DNA of 64,000 nt, from positions 992,001 through 1,056,000 of the forward strand of contig CAVOIP010000005.1 of the NCBI GenBank assembly GCA_963696105.1. The letters are read 5' to 3'. The translations under genes and the position numbers were made by a program. Every line of letters begins with the position of its first letter. Within the stretch, counting starts at the first letter, position 1. This DNA is from CAVRTM01 sp963696105 (GTDB lineage Bacteria; Actinomycetota; Actinomycetes; Actinomycetales; Dermatophilaceae). This document shows, piece after piece, positions 7,921 to 15,195 of this stretch. The notes below the pieces were generated by a model. That model saw only the letters and a program-made list of their open reading frames with translations, did no database searches and was not told the origin of the DNA.

Positions 7921-9096
7921 TCAGCGGGCGGCGCTGCCCGGGCCCTGGCCGTGCCCGGGCATGCTCGGCGCACCGACGTGCGGCGTCGACGGGTCGGACC
8001 ACCGCAGCAGCGCGCCGGACCGCTCGGTCAGCGGCGGGTCGTCCGGGTCGAGCATGGTGACCCCGGCCCCGGACGACACGGCCGCCCAGACGAGCACGGC
8101 GTCGGCCGGCTCCTTCCGCGGCTCGCGGGCACCGGCGGTGACGGCGTCCTCGCGGGAGACGCCGATCTGCAGCGGCTCCTCACCGGCCCACAGCGTGGCC
8201 TCGGAGCCCGGGTCGTCGTGCAGGAGCAGCTCCTCGACCTGCCCGCGCCGCAGCGCGTCGACCACCGCCGCGCGGCCGTCGACGCCCTCCTGCTGCCGGG
8301 CCAGCGCACCGGCGAACCGCTCCACCAGGGGCTGGCGCTGCTGGCGGACGTGCTGCACCACCGCCGCCGTGATCGCCTCGTGCTCGGCCTCCGGGGACGT
8401 CCCGTCGGCCCGCCCGCCGGTGCGCAGCCGGACCAGTCGGCTGGCCAGCTCGTGCCCGGCGTGCTCCTGCAGCAGCGTCATCGCCTGCTCGTCCCCCTCG
8501 AGCAGGACCAGCTGCGGCCGGTCGCGGCGCACGATCGCGTCCAGCTCGCGCGCGACGGCGCTGGCGTTGTGCTGCCAGGAGTCCTCGACCCGGGCCTGGT
8601 AGCGGCGCTGCGCCCAGCCGCCGCCGGGCACCTTGTGCACCACGTCGTCGGTGCCGGTGACGGTCTCTGCCTGCGTGGTCTGGCCGAGCAGGCCCACCAC
8701 CTCCACGTCCGCACCGGACCGGTCGACCCGGGCGACGGCGTACCGCGTGGTGCTGGACAGGCTGCGGAACACCGGCAGGAGGCAGGGCAGGTGACCCCAG
8801 CGGGCGTGGTCGCGCGGCGGCGGCTCCGGGAGGACGAGGTCCAGCACGACGCGGTCACGGGTCGCGACGACGAGCCGCCCGACCCGCCCGCTGCGGCCGG
8901 TCCGTGCGGTCATGAGCTCGCCGACCTGCCGCACCACCTCCGGCGGGGCCCCTGCGGCGGTCACCTCGCGCGCCGCCGCCTCCCAGCGCAGCTCCACCTC
9001 GCGCGCTCCTGCGACATCCACCCGGCTGACGTCGGAGCTGACCGTCAGGAACGGCCCCTTCTCCTCGGTCAGCCCCGTCAGCAGCTCCAGTCTCAT
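7921..9096 (-). CDS. eRF1-fold (baeRF / Rv2629-like, Vms1-related) protein
   Basis: 391 aa. The protein resembles the actinobacterial Rv2629 family, placed among bacterial archaeo-eukaryotic release-factor (eRF1/Vms1) homologues. The central loop HKVPGGGWAQRRYQARVEDS (around residues 155-174) has a GGGWxQ in the position of the GGQ peptidyl-tRNA-hydrolysing loop of eRF1/Vms1. A basic RRDRPQLVLLEGDEQAM stretch and a C-terminal Rossmann-like part follow. ATG 9096 has GAGGAGG 4-5 nt upstream. A role in ribosome rescue or hibernation is plausible from the family but unproven. It is divergent from bioB, 227 bp away. Confidence 0.72.
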   Translation of the reverse strand: MRLELLTGLTEEKGPFLTVSSDVSRVDVAGAREVELRWEAAAREVTAAGAPPEVVRQVGELMTARTGRSGRVGRLVVATRDRVVLDLVLPEPPPRDHARWGHLPCLLPVFRSLSSTTRYAVARVDRSGADVEVVGLLGQTTQAETVTGTDDVVHKVPGGGWAQRRYQARVEDSWQHNASAVARELDAIVRRDRPQLVLLEGDEQAMTLLQEHAGHELASRLVRLRTGGRADGTSPEAEHEAITAAVVQHVRQQRQPLVERFAGALARQQEGVDGRAAVVDALRRGQVEELLLHDDPGSEATLWAGEEPLQIGVSREDAVTAGAREPRKEPADAVLVWAAVSSGAGVTMLDPDDPPLTERSGALLRWSDPSTPHVGAPSMPGHGQGPGSAAR

Positions 9097-9304
9097 GCGA
9101 CCTCCTCGGGGGAACGATGCCCCTGCGTCGTCGTGGGGGCGCCCGTCCTCCGGGTCACCCGGCGGGTCCGACGTCCTGCCTGTGGACCCTCACTCACCGT
9201 GCCAGCCACCGTACGCGCGGATCCCGCCCCTCACCTCCCGGGCGGTCCCTCAGCAGCGGTCGCGGCGGACCGGGACCCGGACCGTCGTACCGGTTCCCGG
9301 GGCG

Positions 9305-9325
9305 ATGGGCCACAATCGGGCCCAT
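9305..9325 (+). promoter_or_regulatory. bioB promoter with CCACAATCGGG box inside a palindrome
   Basis: ATGGGCC (9305-9311), a 7-nt spacer ACAATCG and GGCCCAT (9319-9325) form a perfect inverted repeat. Its centre holds the -10-like CACAAT (9311-9316), 7 nt before the bioB ATG at 9324, so the start codon itself is part of the palindrome. The same CCACAATCGGG recurs before bioA. This is a likely leaderless promoter plus operator for a biotin regulator. Confidence 0.55.
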
Positions 9326-10337
9326 GACTGCCCAGGCTGTAGACCAGACGATCCTCGACATCGCCCGCGCGCAGGTGCTCGACCGCGGGGAAGCCCTCGG
9401 CTACGACCAGCTGGTGCAGGTGCTGCAGACCTCGGACGACCAGCTGCCCGACCTCCTGGCGCTCGCCCACGACGTGCGGATGAAGTACAACGGGCCCGAC
9501 ATCGAGGTGGAGGGGATCGTGTCGCTGAAGACCGGCGGCTGCCCCGAGGACTGCCACTTCTGCAGCCAGTCCGGCCAGTTCACCTCGCCGGTGCGCTCGG
9601 TGTGGCTGAACATCCCCGAGCTGGTCCGGGCGGCGAAGCAGACCCGGGAGACCGGCGCGTCGGAGTTCTGCATCGTCGCGGCGGTCCGCGGGCCGGACGA
9701 GCGGCTGATGGCGCAGATGCGCGAGGGCGTCAAGGCCATCCACGCCGAGGTCGACATCCAGGTCGCGGCCTCGCTCGGCATGCTCACCCAGGAGCAGGTG
9801 GACGACCTGCGCGACATGGGGGTGCACCGGTACAACCACAACCTGGAGGCGGCCCGCTCCTACTTCCCGCAGGTGGTGACCACCCACTCCTACCAGGAGC
9901 GCTGGGACACCTGCCTGATGATCAAGGAGTCCGGCATGGAGCTGTGCTGCGGCGGGCTGGTCGGCATGGGCGAGACGCTGGAGCAGCGGGCGGAACTGGC
10001 CGCCCAGCTCGGTGAGCTCGAGCCGCACGAGGTGCCGCTGAACTTCCTCAACCCCCGCCCCGGTACGCCGTTCGGCGACCTGCCGCTGATGCCCGCCAAC
10101 GACGCGCTGCGCACCATCGCGGCGTTCCGGCTGGCGCTGCCGCGCACGATCCTGCGCTACGCCGGAGGGCGCGAGCTGACCCTGGGCGACCTCGGCACAC
10201 GGGACGGCCTCACCGGCGGGATCAACGCGGTCATCGTCGGCAACTACCTGACCACCCTGGGCCGGGACCCCAAGGAGGACCTGGCGCTGCTGGAGGACCT
10301 GAAGATGCCCATCAAGGCCCTCAACTCCACGCTGTGA
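9324..10337 (+). CDS. bioB: Biotin synthase
   Basis: 337 aa radical-SAM enzyme inserting sulfur into dethiobiotin, the last step of biotin synthesis. The radical-SAM 4Fe-4S cysteines are C73, C77 and C80 in GGCPEDCHFCSQS. The family segments YNHNLEAARSYFP, GLVGMGET and NFLNPRPGTPF are intact. ATG 9324 is chosen over longer in-frame extensions because homology begins here and CACAAT sits 7 nt before it. Its stop overlaps the GTG start of bsaP (GTGA), so synthase and accessory protein are coupled. Confidence 0.96.
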   Translation: MTAQAVDQTILDIARAQVLDRGEALGYDQLVQVLQTSDDQLPDLLALAHDVRMKYNGPDIEVEGIVSLKTGGCPEDCHFCSQSGQFTSPVRSVWLNIPELVRAAKQTRETGASEFCIVAAVRGPDERLMAQMREGVKAIHAEVDIQVAASLGMLTQEQVDDLRDMGVHRYNHNLEAARSYFPQVVTTHSYQERWDTCLMIKESGMELCCGGLVGMGETLEQRAELAAQLGELEPHEVPLNFLNPRPGTPFGDLPLMPANDALRTIAAFRLALPRTILRYAGGRELTLGDLGTRDGLTGGINAVIVGNYLTTLGRDPKEDLALLEDLKMPIKALNSTL

Positions 10338-10588
10338 GCGAGACGGTGGCCGCCGGTACGCCGGACCCGCGGTCGGGTGCTGGCGGCTCGGATGCCTCCG
10401 GTACGTTGTGGTGCGGGCACTGCGGCCGGGAGGCGCTGCCGGGCGAGCACGCGGCGTGTGAGCGTGCACTCGACCTGGAGCCGCCGCGGTACTGCACGCA
10501 CTGCCGCCGCCGGATGGTCGTGCAGGTGCTGCCGCGCGGATGGAGCGCCCGCTGCGTCCGGCACGGCGAGCTGTCCTCCCCCGCCTGA
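10334..10588 (+). CDS. bsaP: Biotin synthase auxiliary protein (BsaP-like, zinc-ribbon)
   Basis: 84 aa. The small protein has cysteines in WCGHCGREALPGEHAACE and YCTHCRRRM plus a last Cys in SARCVRHGEL, a zinc-ribbon or iron-sulfur-type arrangement. Position and size match BsaP (Rv1590-like), the actinobacterial protein reported to support turnover of the BioB iron-sulfur cluster. GTG 10334 overlaps the bioB stop. The identification rests on this context and the Cys pattern. A large hairpin follows. Confidence 0.78.
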   Translation: MSETVAAGTPDPRSGAGGSDASGTLWCGHCGREALPGEHAACERALDLEPPRYCTHCRRRMVVQVLPRGWSARCVRHGELSSPA

Positions 10589-10604
10589 CATCCCTCACCG
10601 CCTC

Positions 10605-10675
10605 GACCGGACGCACCTCCCGGCCCGAATTCGGACATCTCGTGTCCGAATTCGGGCATCCCGGTGCGTCCGGTC
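10605..10675. terminator. 71-bp long palindrome after bsaP
   Basis: Outer arms GACCGGACGCACC (605-617) and GGTGCGTCCGGTC (663-675, both plus 10,000) pair perfectly over 13 bp. Inner arms CCCGAATTCGGACA (10624-10637) and TGTCCGAATTCGGG (10643-10656) pair over 14 bp. They are separated by a 6/6 internal loop and closed by TCTCG. It lies between the converging bsaP and secreted-protein genes. A bidirectional terminator is the simplest reading, but the size, lack of T tract and two CCGAATTCGG copies are unusual. Confidence 0.6.
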
Positions 10676-10698
10676 GGGGTCGCGGTAGGAGTGGTGGG

Positions 10699-11481
10699 TC
10701 AGCGGCGGGCGAGGCCCTTCGCGGCGGAGAGGCCGCGGGCCGGCGGTGCGACGACCGGGTGGTGCACCCGCTTGGGCGCCTTGGTCTGCCAGGTGGCGCC
10801 GTAGGTGATCGTGCCGACCTGCTTCGGGGTGTTGCCGATCGTCAGCGTGACGGCCTTGCCGCCGGCCAGGAACGTGAGCCGCCCGTCGTCGTCGTAGCCG
10901 TCGTGGTTGCCGTCATGGTCCGAGACCACCTGGACACCGGCCGGCATCTCGGCCTTGAGCTCCTTGATCAGGCCCATCAGCCAGGGGTCGGTGGGCTCGG
11001 ACGACGTCCCGACCAGCCGCAGGAGGCGGTCGAAGGACTGCGCCGCCTCCTTCAGGACCGCGCGCGGGTTGCGGAACACGAACCCGGCGTCCGCCACCGC
11101 GTAGGAGCCGTCCCGGTGCATGGTCACGGTGGCCCGGTTGTCCGCGACCCGCACCACGAAGCGGCCGTCGTCGTCCAGGCCGTCCTGGTTGCGGTCGGAC
11201 ACACCGGTGACGACCACGAAGCCCTTGCCGAACTCCTTGTTCAGGCCCGAGGCCACGTCCGCCGAGGCGCGCCGGATCGCGGTGACGGACCGCCCGTCCG
11301 CCTTCGCGCTGTCGGCGTAGAACCCCACGCCGTCCCCGAGGAGATCACCGATGTCCATGGCTGCCGTGTGACGGGGCGCGGGCCGGGTCGCCGCGCCCGC
11401 GGGTGAGGCGGCGACCAGCGGGACCACGGTGAGGGCGGCAACCGCCACGGCACCGGAAAGACGGATGGACGTGCGAGACAT
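10699..11481 (-). CDS. Secreted protein with two EF-hand-like Asp motifs
   Basis: 260 aa. A Sec signal peptide is clear: MSRTSIRLSG followed by AVAVAALTVVPLVAASPAGA with AxA cleavage near residue 31. The mature protein carries two similar Asp-rich loops, SDRNQDGLDDDGRFVV and SDHDGNHDGYDDDGRLTFL (about residues 118 and 212). They resemble calcium-binding DxNxDGxxD loops of dockerin/EF-hand type, each followed by a beta-strand-like segment. I do not recognise a named family. ATG 11481 has AGGAG 6 nt upstream; the longer frame to 11565 has no support. Confidence 0.75.
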   Translation of the reverse strand: MSRTSIRLSGAVAVAALTVVPLVAASPAGAATRPAPRHTAAMDIGDLLGDGVGFYADSAKADGRSVTAIRRASADVASGLNKEFGKGFVVVTGVSDRNQDGLDDDGRFVVRVADNRATVTMHRDGSYAVADAGFVFRNPRAVLKEAAQSFDRLLRLVGTSSEPTDPWLMGLIKELKAEMPAGVQVVSDHDGNHDGYDDDGRLTFLAGGKAVTLTIGNTPKQVGTITYGATWQTKAPKRVHHPVVAPPARGLSAAKGLARR

Positions 11482-11668
11482 GAACGGCTCCTGGGAAGGA
11501 TGGGCGGCCCGCAGGCCGCGGCAGAGTCGGAGCGTGTCCCCACCGCCACACCACCTCGGCCGCACGATCCGGGGCGAGCGTAGCGATCCGTGCGGCGTGG
11601 CGTCGCAGAAACGGCAAAGAGCGTCATGTCGGCCGAAAGGGGGCCGATCGCCGGCGCGCCGTCAGGCC

Positions 11669-11974
11669 TCAGGGACCGTCGTACTCCACCCGGTAGCCGG
11701 CCCCCAGCTCGGACTGGAGCCACGTCGCGAGGCGACGCCCGTCGGCCTCCCACCCGTGCTGGCCGCCTCGCGCCTCCCACCGGAAACGCGTGGCCAGCCG
11801 GGTGTCGAAGCGGTCGGACCACTCACGCAGCTCCGCCTGAAGCCGCGGGGACAGCGGCAGCCCCTCCCACGAGAGGGCCTCCGGCTCGTCCGTGTCCCAC
11901 AGCGGGACCGCACCTCGGTCGGCGGTCAGCCGCACCACCTGCTGCCGGGAGTCCTGCTCGTCCATGGCTTCCAT
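11669..11974 (-). CDS. Small hypothetical protein, Trp/Arg-rich
   Basis: 101 aa acidic-to-neutral protein of unknown function, without signal peptide or membrane segment. Visible elements are VPLWDTDEPEALSWEGLPLS, a helical LQAELREWSDRFDTRL segment and GWEADGRRLATWLQSELG. Small proteins of this style are common and uncharacterised in actinobacteria. ATG 11974 (MEAMDEQ) is chosen because GGAGG lies 5 nt upstream; ATG 11965 is an alternative. The 187 bp between it and the signal-peptide gene show no other gene. Confidence 0.6.
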   Translation of the reverse strand: MEAMDEQDSRQQVVRLTADRGAVPLWDTDEPEALSWEGLPLSPRLQAELREWSDRFDTRLATRFRWEARGGQHGWEADGRRLATWLQSELGAGYRVEYDGP

Positions 11975-12109
11975 TCTCGCCTCCGGTGCGCCGCGACCGA
12001 CGGGCAGCCCTCCCGGGCCCGGTGGGGATCCCGCAGAAAACGCAGGCCCGCCGCCGGCCGGCTCCCTAGTCTGGGCGAACGGATACCTCGACCACTCCGG
12101 GAGCATCAG

Positions 12110-12526
12110 ATGGCCTCTCGCCTCAACCCATACATCAGCTTCGGCGACACCGCACGCAGCGCCATGGAGTACTACCACCAGGTGTTCGGTGGCGCCCTGC
12201 ACCTGAGCACCTTCGGGGAGATGGGCACCCCGGCCGACTCCCCCGACGCCGACAAGATCATGCACGGCCTGCTCGAGACCGAGCGCGGCTTCACCATCAT
12301 GGGCGCCGACACCCCCTCCGGCATGGACCGCACCTCAGGCCAGACGGTCGCGATCAGCCTCAGCGGCGACGACGCCGCCGACCTGCGCCGCTACTGGGAG
12401 AAGCTGTCCGACGGTGGCCAGGTCACGGTGCCGCTGGAGAAGCAGGTGTGGGGCGATGAGTTCGGAGCCTGCATCGACCGGTTCGGCGTCAGCTGGATGG
12501 TCGACATCGGCGAGGCGCAGCCCTGA
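12110..12526 (+). CDS. VOC-family protein, PhnB-like
   Basis: 138 aa single vicinal-oxygen-chelate domain of the PhnB/DUF1428 branch. PYISFGDTARSAMEYYHQVF opens the fold, and FGEMG, IMHGLLETERGFTIMGAD and VPLEKQVWGDEFGACIDRFG follow the usual PhnB order. VOC proteins bind a metal and act as glyoxalases, dioxygenases or resistance proteins; PhnB members are mostly uncharacterised. ATG 12110 has GGGAG 7 nt upstream, and TAGTCT at 12068 may be its -10. It stands alone between opposing genes. Confidence 0.85.
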   Translation: MASRLNPYISFGDTARSAMEYYHQVFGGALHLSTFGEMGTPADSPDADKIMHGLLETERGFTIMGADTPSGMDRTSGQTVAISLSGDDAADLRRYWEKLSDGGQVTVPLEKQVWGDEFGACIDRFGVSWMVDIGEAQP

Positions 12527-12618
12527 CCGGGTAGACCGCCGGGGCACCAGCACCCGCGCCGGCACCCGCGGCACCGGACGCACCGGTCCGCGGTGGCGGA
12601 GACCGGAGGGGGTCCGGG

Positions 12619-12680
12619 GCTGGCGGCGCGGGCAGCTGGCGGCGCGGGCAGCGGACGGTCAGGCAGCGGACGGTCAGGGG
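12619..12680. repeat. Two abutting tandem duplications
   Basis: GCTGGCGGCGCGGGCA occurs twice in a row (12619-12634, 12635-12650). It is followed directly by GCGGACGGTCAGG plus two bases twice (12651-12665, 12666-12680). They lie in the gap between the convergent VOC and TIGR03086 genes and probably arose by replication slippage. Confidence 0.85.
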
Positions 12681-12687
12681 GGGACGT

Positions 12688-13281
12688 TCAGGGGGCGGAC
12701 CAGCGGGGGTCGCGGCCCGACAGGCCGAGGAGACGGTCCAGGGCCGGCGCGTCGTCCGGGACCGGGACCCGTGGCGAGAAGGCCTTGCCGTCGCCCTGGT
12801 ACTCCTCGGTGAGCATCAGGGGGGCGAAGGCCAGCGACTCCTCCGCGGCCTCGACGGGCGGGGACCAGGGCTGGCCGGTGGCGCGCGCCAGGTCCCAGCC
12901 GTGGACCTGGTACTCCCACAGGACCATGCTGAGCGCCATGTCGCCGGGCAGGGCACTCTCGCCCAGCCTCAGCGGCCGCCCCGCCGCCCCGCCGCGGACG
13001 GCCCGGTCGAGCTGCCGGGCTGCGCCGCGGACGGCGGCCGCCGCGTCGGTGGGCACGTCGTAGCCGTCGATGCCCGCCGCTGCCTGCCCGCCGGGGTCGG
13101 CGAACCCGTCCGCGAAGACCGTGAGCCAGCCCAGCACGTGCTGGCGCAGCTGCGCGACGTCGTACGCGGTGCAGGGCGTCGGGTCGTGCGCCTGCTCCGG
13201 CCGCACCCCGCCCACCACCGTGGCCAGGTCGTCGAGCACCGGTCGCAGGAGGTCAGCGGTCCTGTCGGGCGAGGAGGTCAT
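12688..13281 (-). CDS. TIGR03086-family (DinB/mycothiol-dependent isomerase-like) protein
   Basis: 197 aa four-helix-bundle protein of the DinB/maleylpyruvate-isomerase N-terminal superfamily, TIGR03086 type. DPTPCTAYDVAQLRQHVLGW (residues about 33-52) and WEYQVHGWDLARATGQPW near the C-terminus carry the His residues that bind a divalent metal in relatives. Many such actinobacterial proteins are mycothiol-dependent transferases. It starts 10 bp after the ECF42 gene, so it is probably the third gene of that operon and a candidate target or partner. A paralogue lies at 62346. Confidence 0.82.
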   Translation of the reverse strand: MTSSPDRTADLLRPVLDDLATVVGGVRPEQAHDPTPCTAYDVAQLRQHVLGWLTVFADGFADPGGQAAAGIDGYDVPTDAAAAVRGAARQLDRAVRGGAAGRPLRLGESALPGDMALSMVLWEYQVHGWDLARATGQPWSPPVEAAEESLAFAPLMLTEEYQGDGKAFSPRVPVPDDAPALDRLLGLSGRDPRWSAP

Positions 13282-13291
13282 GCCGGGAACC

Positions 13292-14614
13292 CTAGGACCG
13301 GTGACCTCCGGGTGTCAGCCCGTTGGCGCGGCCGGAACCGGCGGTCCGCGGCGCGACGGGAGGCGGGCCCAGGTGGTCGAGCCGGCCCTGCAGGAACGAC
13401 CGCTCGACGTCGTTGTCGACCAGCCGCAGCGCCAGCCGGTACGACGCCGCCGCCTCCCCCGGCCGGTTCAGCCGCCGCAGCAGGTCGGCCCGCGCGGCCG
13501 GCAGGTAGTGCGAGGTGGCCAGCGCGCCGTGGTCCAGCGCGTCGAGGGCGGCCAGTCCCGCGGCCGGCCCGTCCCGGAACGAGAGGGCCGCGGCCCGGTT
13601 CAGCGCGACGACCGGCGAGGGCCAGGCGAGCAGCAGCACGTCGTACAGCCGGACGATCTGCGGCCAGTCGGTCTCCGCCCACGTCGGCGCCTCGGCGTGC
13701 AACGCCGCGATCGCCGCCTGCAGGACGAACCGTCCCGGGCGCCCGCCGCGCAGCGCCTCCAGCACCAGCGCCCGCCCCTGCTCGATGAGGTCGTGGTCCC
13801 ACCGGCCGCGGTCCTGGTCCTGCAGCAGCACCAGCTGTCCGGCACGGTCGACGCGGGTGCTGCGCCGCGCGTCGGTGAGAAGCAGGAGCGCCAGCAGCCC
13901 GCGGGCCTCCGGCTCGTCCGGCATCAGCTGCACCAGGACGCGGGCCAGGTCGATGGCGCGGTCCACCAGGTCGGGGCGGGTCAGCCGGTCACCGGTCGGC
14001 GCGGTGTGCCCGGTCGTGAACACCAGGTGCACGACGGTCAGCACCGCGTCCAGCCGGTCGGGCAGCTCCGGCGGGGACGGGACGCGGTAGGGGATCCGGG
14101 CGGCGCTGATCTTCTTCTTGGCCCGGGTGACCCGCGCCGCCATGGTCGGCTCGCCGACGAGGAACGCGTGCGCGACCTCCGCCGTCGTCAGGCCACAGAC
14201 CAGGCGCAGCGTGAGCCCGACCTGGGCCTCCCGGGCGAGCGCGGGGTGACAGCAGGTGAACACCAGCCGCAGCCGGTCGTCCGGGATCTCCTCCATGTCC
14301 GCGACCATCGCGTCGGCGGCGAGGTCCTGCTCGGCGTACGGCTCGACCAGCAGCGGCAGCCTGCCGCGCAGCGCGCCGGCACGGCGGTGGGCGTCCAGCA
14401 CCTTGCGCCGGGCAGCCGTCGTCAGCCAGGCCCCGGGGATGTGCGGGATGCCGTCGCGCGGCCAGGTCTGCAGCGCGGCGAGGAAGGCATCCTGGGCGCA
14501 CTCCTGCGCCAGGTCCAGGTCGCCGGCCAGGCGCGCCGCCGCGGCGAGCACGCGGGCCCACTCGCGACGGTGCGCCTCGGCGAGGACCCTGCGGACCTCG
14601 TCCGGCGGGCTCAC
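13292..14614 (-). CDS. ECF42-type RNA polymerase sigma factor with C-terminal TPR-like extension
   Basis: 440 aa, about twice the size of a plain ECF sigma factor. Region 2 is seen in AAARLAGDLDLAQECAQDAF and TTAARRKVLDAHRRAGALRG. Region 4 is LTLRLVCGLTTAEVAHAFLV with RVTRAKKKI. A long C-terminal domain has TPR-like segments such as AIAALHAEAPTWAETDWPQI and YLPAARADLLRRLNRPGEAA. This build defines ECF42, which is genetically linked to YCII/DGPF proteins. GTG 14614 overlaps the stop of the YCII gene (GTGA). No anti-sigma gene is visible; the TPR-like domain is thought to replace it. Confidence 0.9.
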   Translation of the reverse strand: MSPPDEVRRVLAEAHRREWARVLAAAARLAGDLDLAQECAQDAFLAALQTWPRDGIPHIPGAWLTTAARRKVLDAHRRAGALRGRLPLLVEPYAEQDLAADAMVADMEEIPDDRLRLVFTCCHPALAREAQVGLTLRLVCGLTTAEVAHAFLVGEPTMAARVTRAKKKISAARIPYRVPSPPELPDRLDAVLTVVHLVFTTGHTAPTGDRLTRPDLVDRAIDLARVLVQLMPDEPEARGLLALLLLTDARRSTRVDRAGQLVLLQDQDRGRWDHDLIEQGRALVLEALRGGRPGRFVLQAAIAALHAEAPTWAETDWPQIVRLYDVLLLAWPSPVVALNRAAALSFRDGPAAGLAALDALDHGALATSHYLPAARADLLRRLNRPGEAAASYRLALRLVDNDVERSFLQGRLDHLGPPPVAPRTAGSGRANGLTPGGHRS

Positions 14615-14967
14615 TCCGGCGCGGGACCGGAGGACGTGTCGAGCACGGGGCGCACCTCCACCCCACCGCCGGTGGCCGGGCACAACCGGCCGATCTCGAT
14701 GGCGTGGTCGAGGTCGCGGGCCTCGATCAGGTAGAAGCCGCCGAGGGCCTCCTTGGACTCCACGAACGGGCCGTCGGTGACGACGTCCGCGCGGATCGTC
14801 GTGGCGGTGGCGGTGGGCTGCAGCGCCTCTCCGCCGAGGATGGTGCCGCCGAGCTCGGCCACCTGCTCGCTGAACCGGCCGTGCGCCTTCATGACCTGGT
14901 CCCACATCTCGGGGCTGTTGTCCCAGGCGTTCTCGTCTTCGTAGATCAGGACGACGTACTGAGCCAT
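14611..14967 (-). CDS. YCII-related (DGPF) protein
   Basis: 118 aa. A ferredoxin-like YCII domain is recognisable from MAQYVVLIYEDENAWDNSPE, the LGGTILGGEALQP strand, the eponymous TDGPFVESKEALGGFYLIEA and DLDHAIEIGRLCPA. Such proteins are consistently encoded beside ECF42 sigma factors and are presumed targets or co-regulators. Biochemical function is unknown. ATG 14967 is preceded by GAAGGAGAGC. It is the first gene of a three-gene leftward operon facing away from bioA. Confidence 0.88.
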   Translation of the reverse strand: MAQYVVLIYEDENAWDNSPEMWDQVMKAHGRFSEQVAELGGTILGGEALQPTATATTIRADVVTDGPFVESKEALGGFYLIEARDLDHAIEIGRLCPATGGGVEVRPVLDTSSGPAPE

Positions 14968-15086
14968 GACGCTCTCCTTCGGGTTCGCGCACTGCCGTGC
15001 GGGTGCTGACACCGGTACGACGAACGGCGCGCGGCCGGATCGACAGGCTCTGCGCCGGATCGGACGCGGTACGGCGCGAGGTCCCT

Positions 15087-15194
15087 GCTCCCGATTGTGG
15101 CTCAGCGACGGCGGGCGCGATACCCGATCGCCGCCATCCCGGTGGCACCGGGTCCGTGCCTGCGCCGTTGCCGTCGTCGGCCACAATCGGGAGC
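15087..15194. promoter_or_regulatory. Paired inverted bio boxes in the YCII/bioA divergent region
   Basis: CCACAATCGGGAGC is present at 15181-15194 on the plus strand, with CACAAT 8 nt before the bioA ATG. It is also present, perfectly inverted, at 15087-15100 on the minus strand, pointing at the YCII-ECF42 operon about 120 nt upstream of its ATG. The first 11 bases equal the box at bioB. The boxes may be shared -10 elements or a regulator site used on both sides. Confidence 0.5.
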
Positions 15195-15195
15195 G

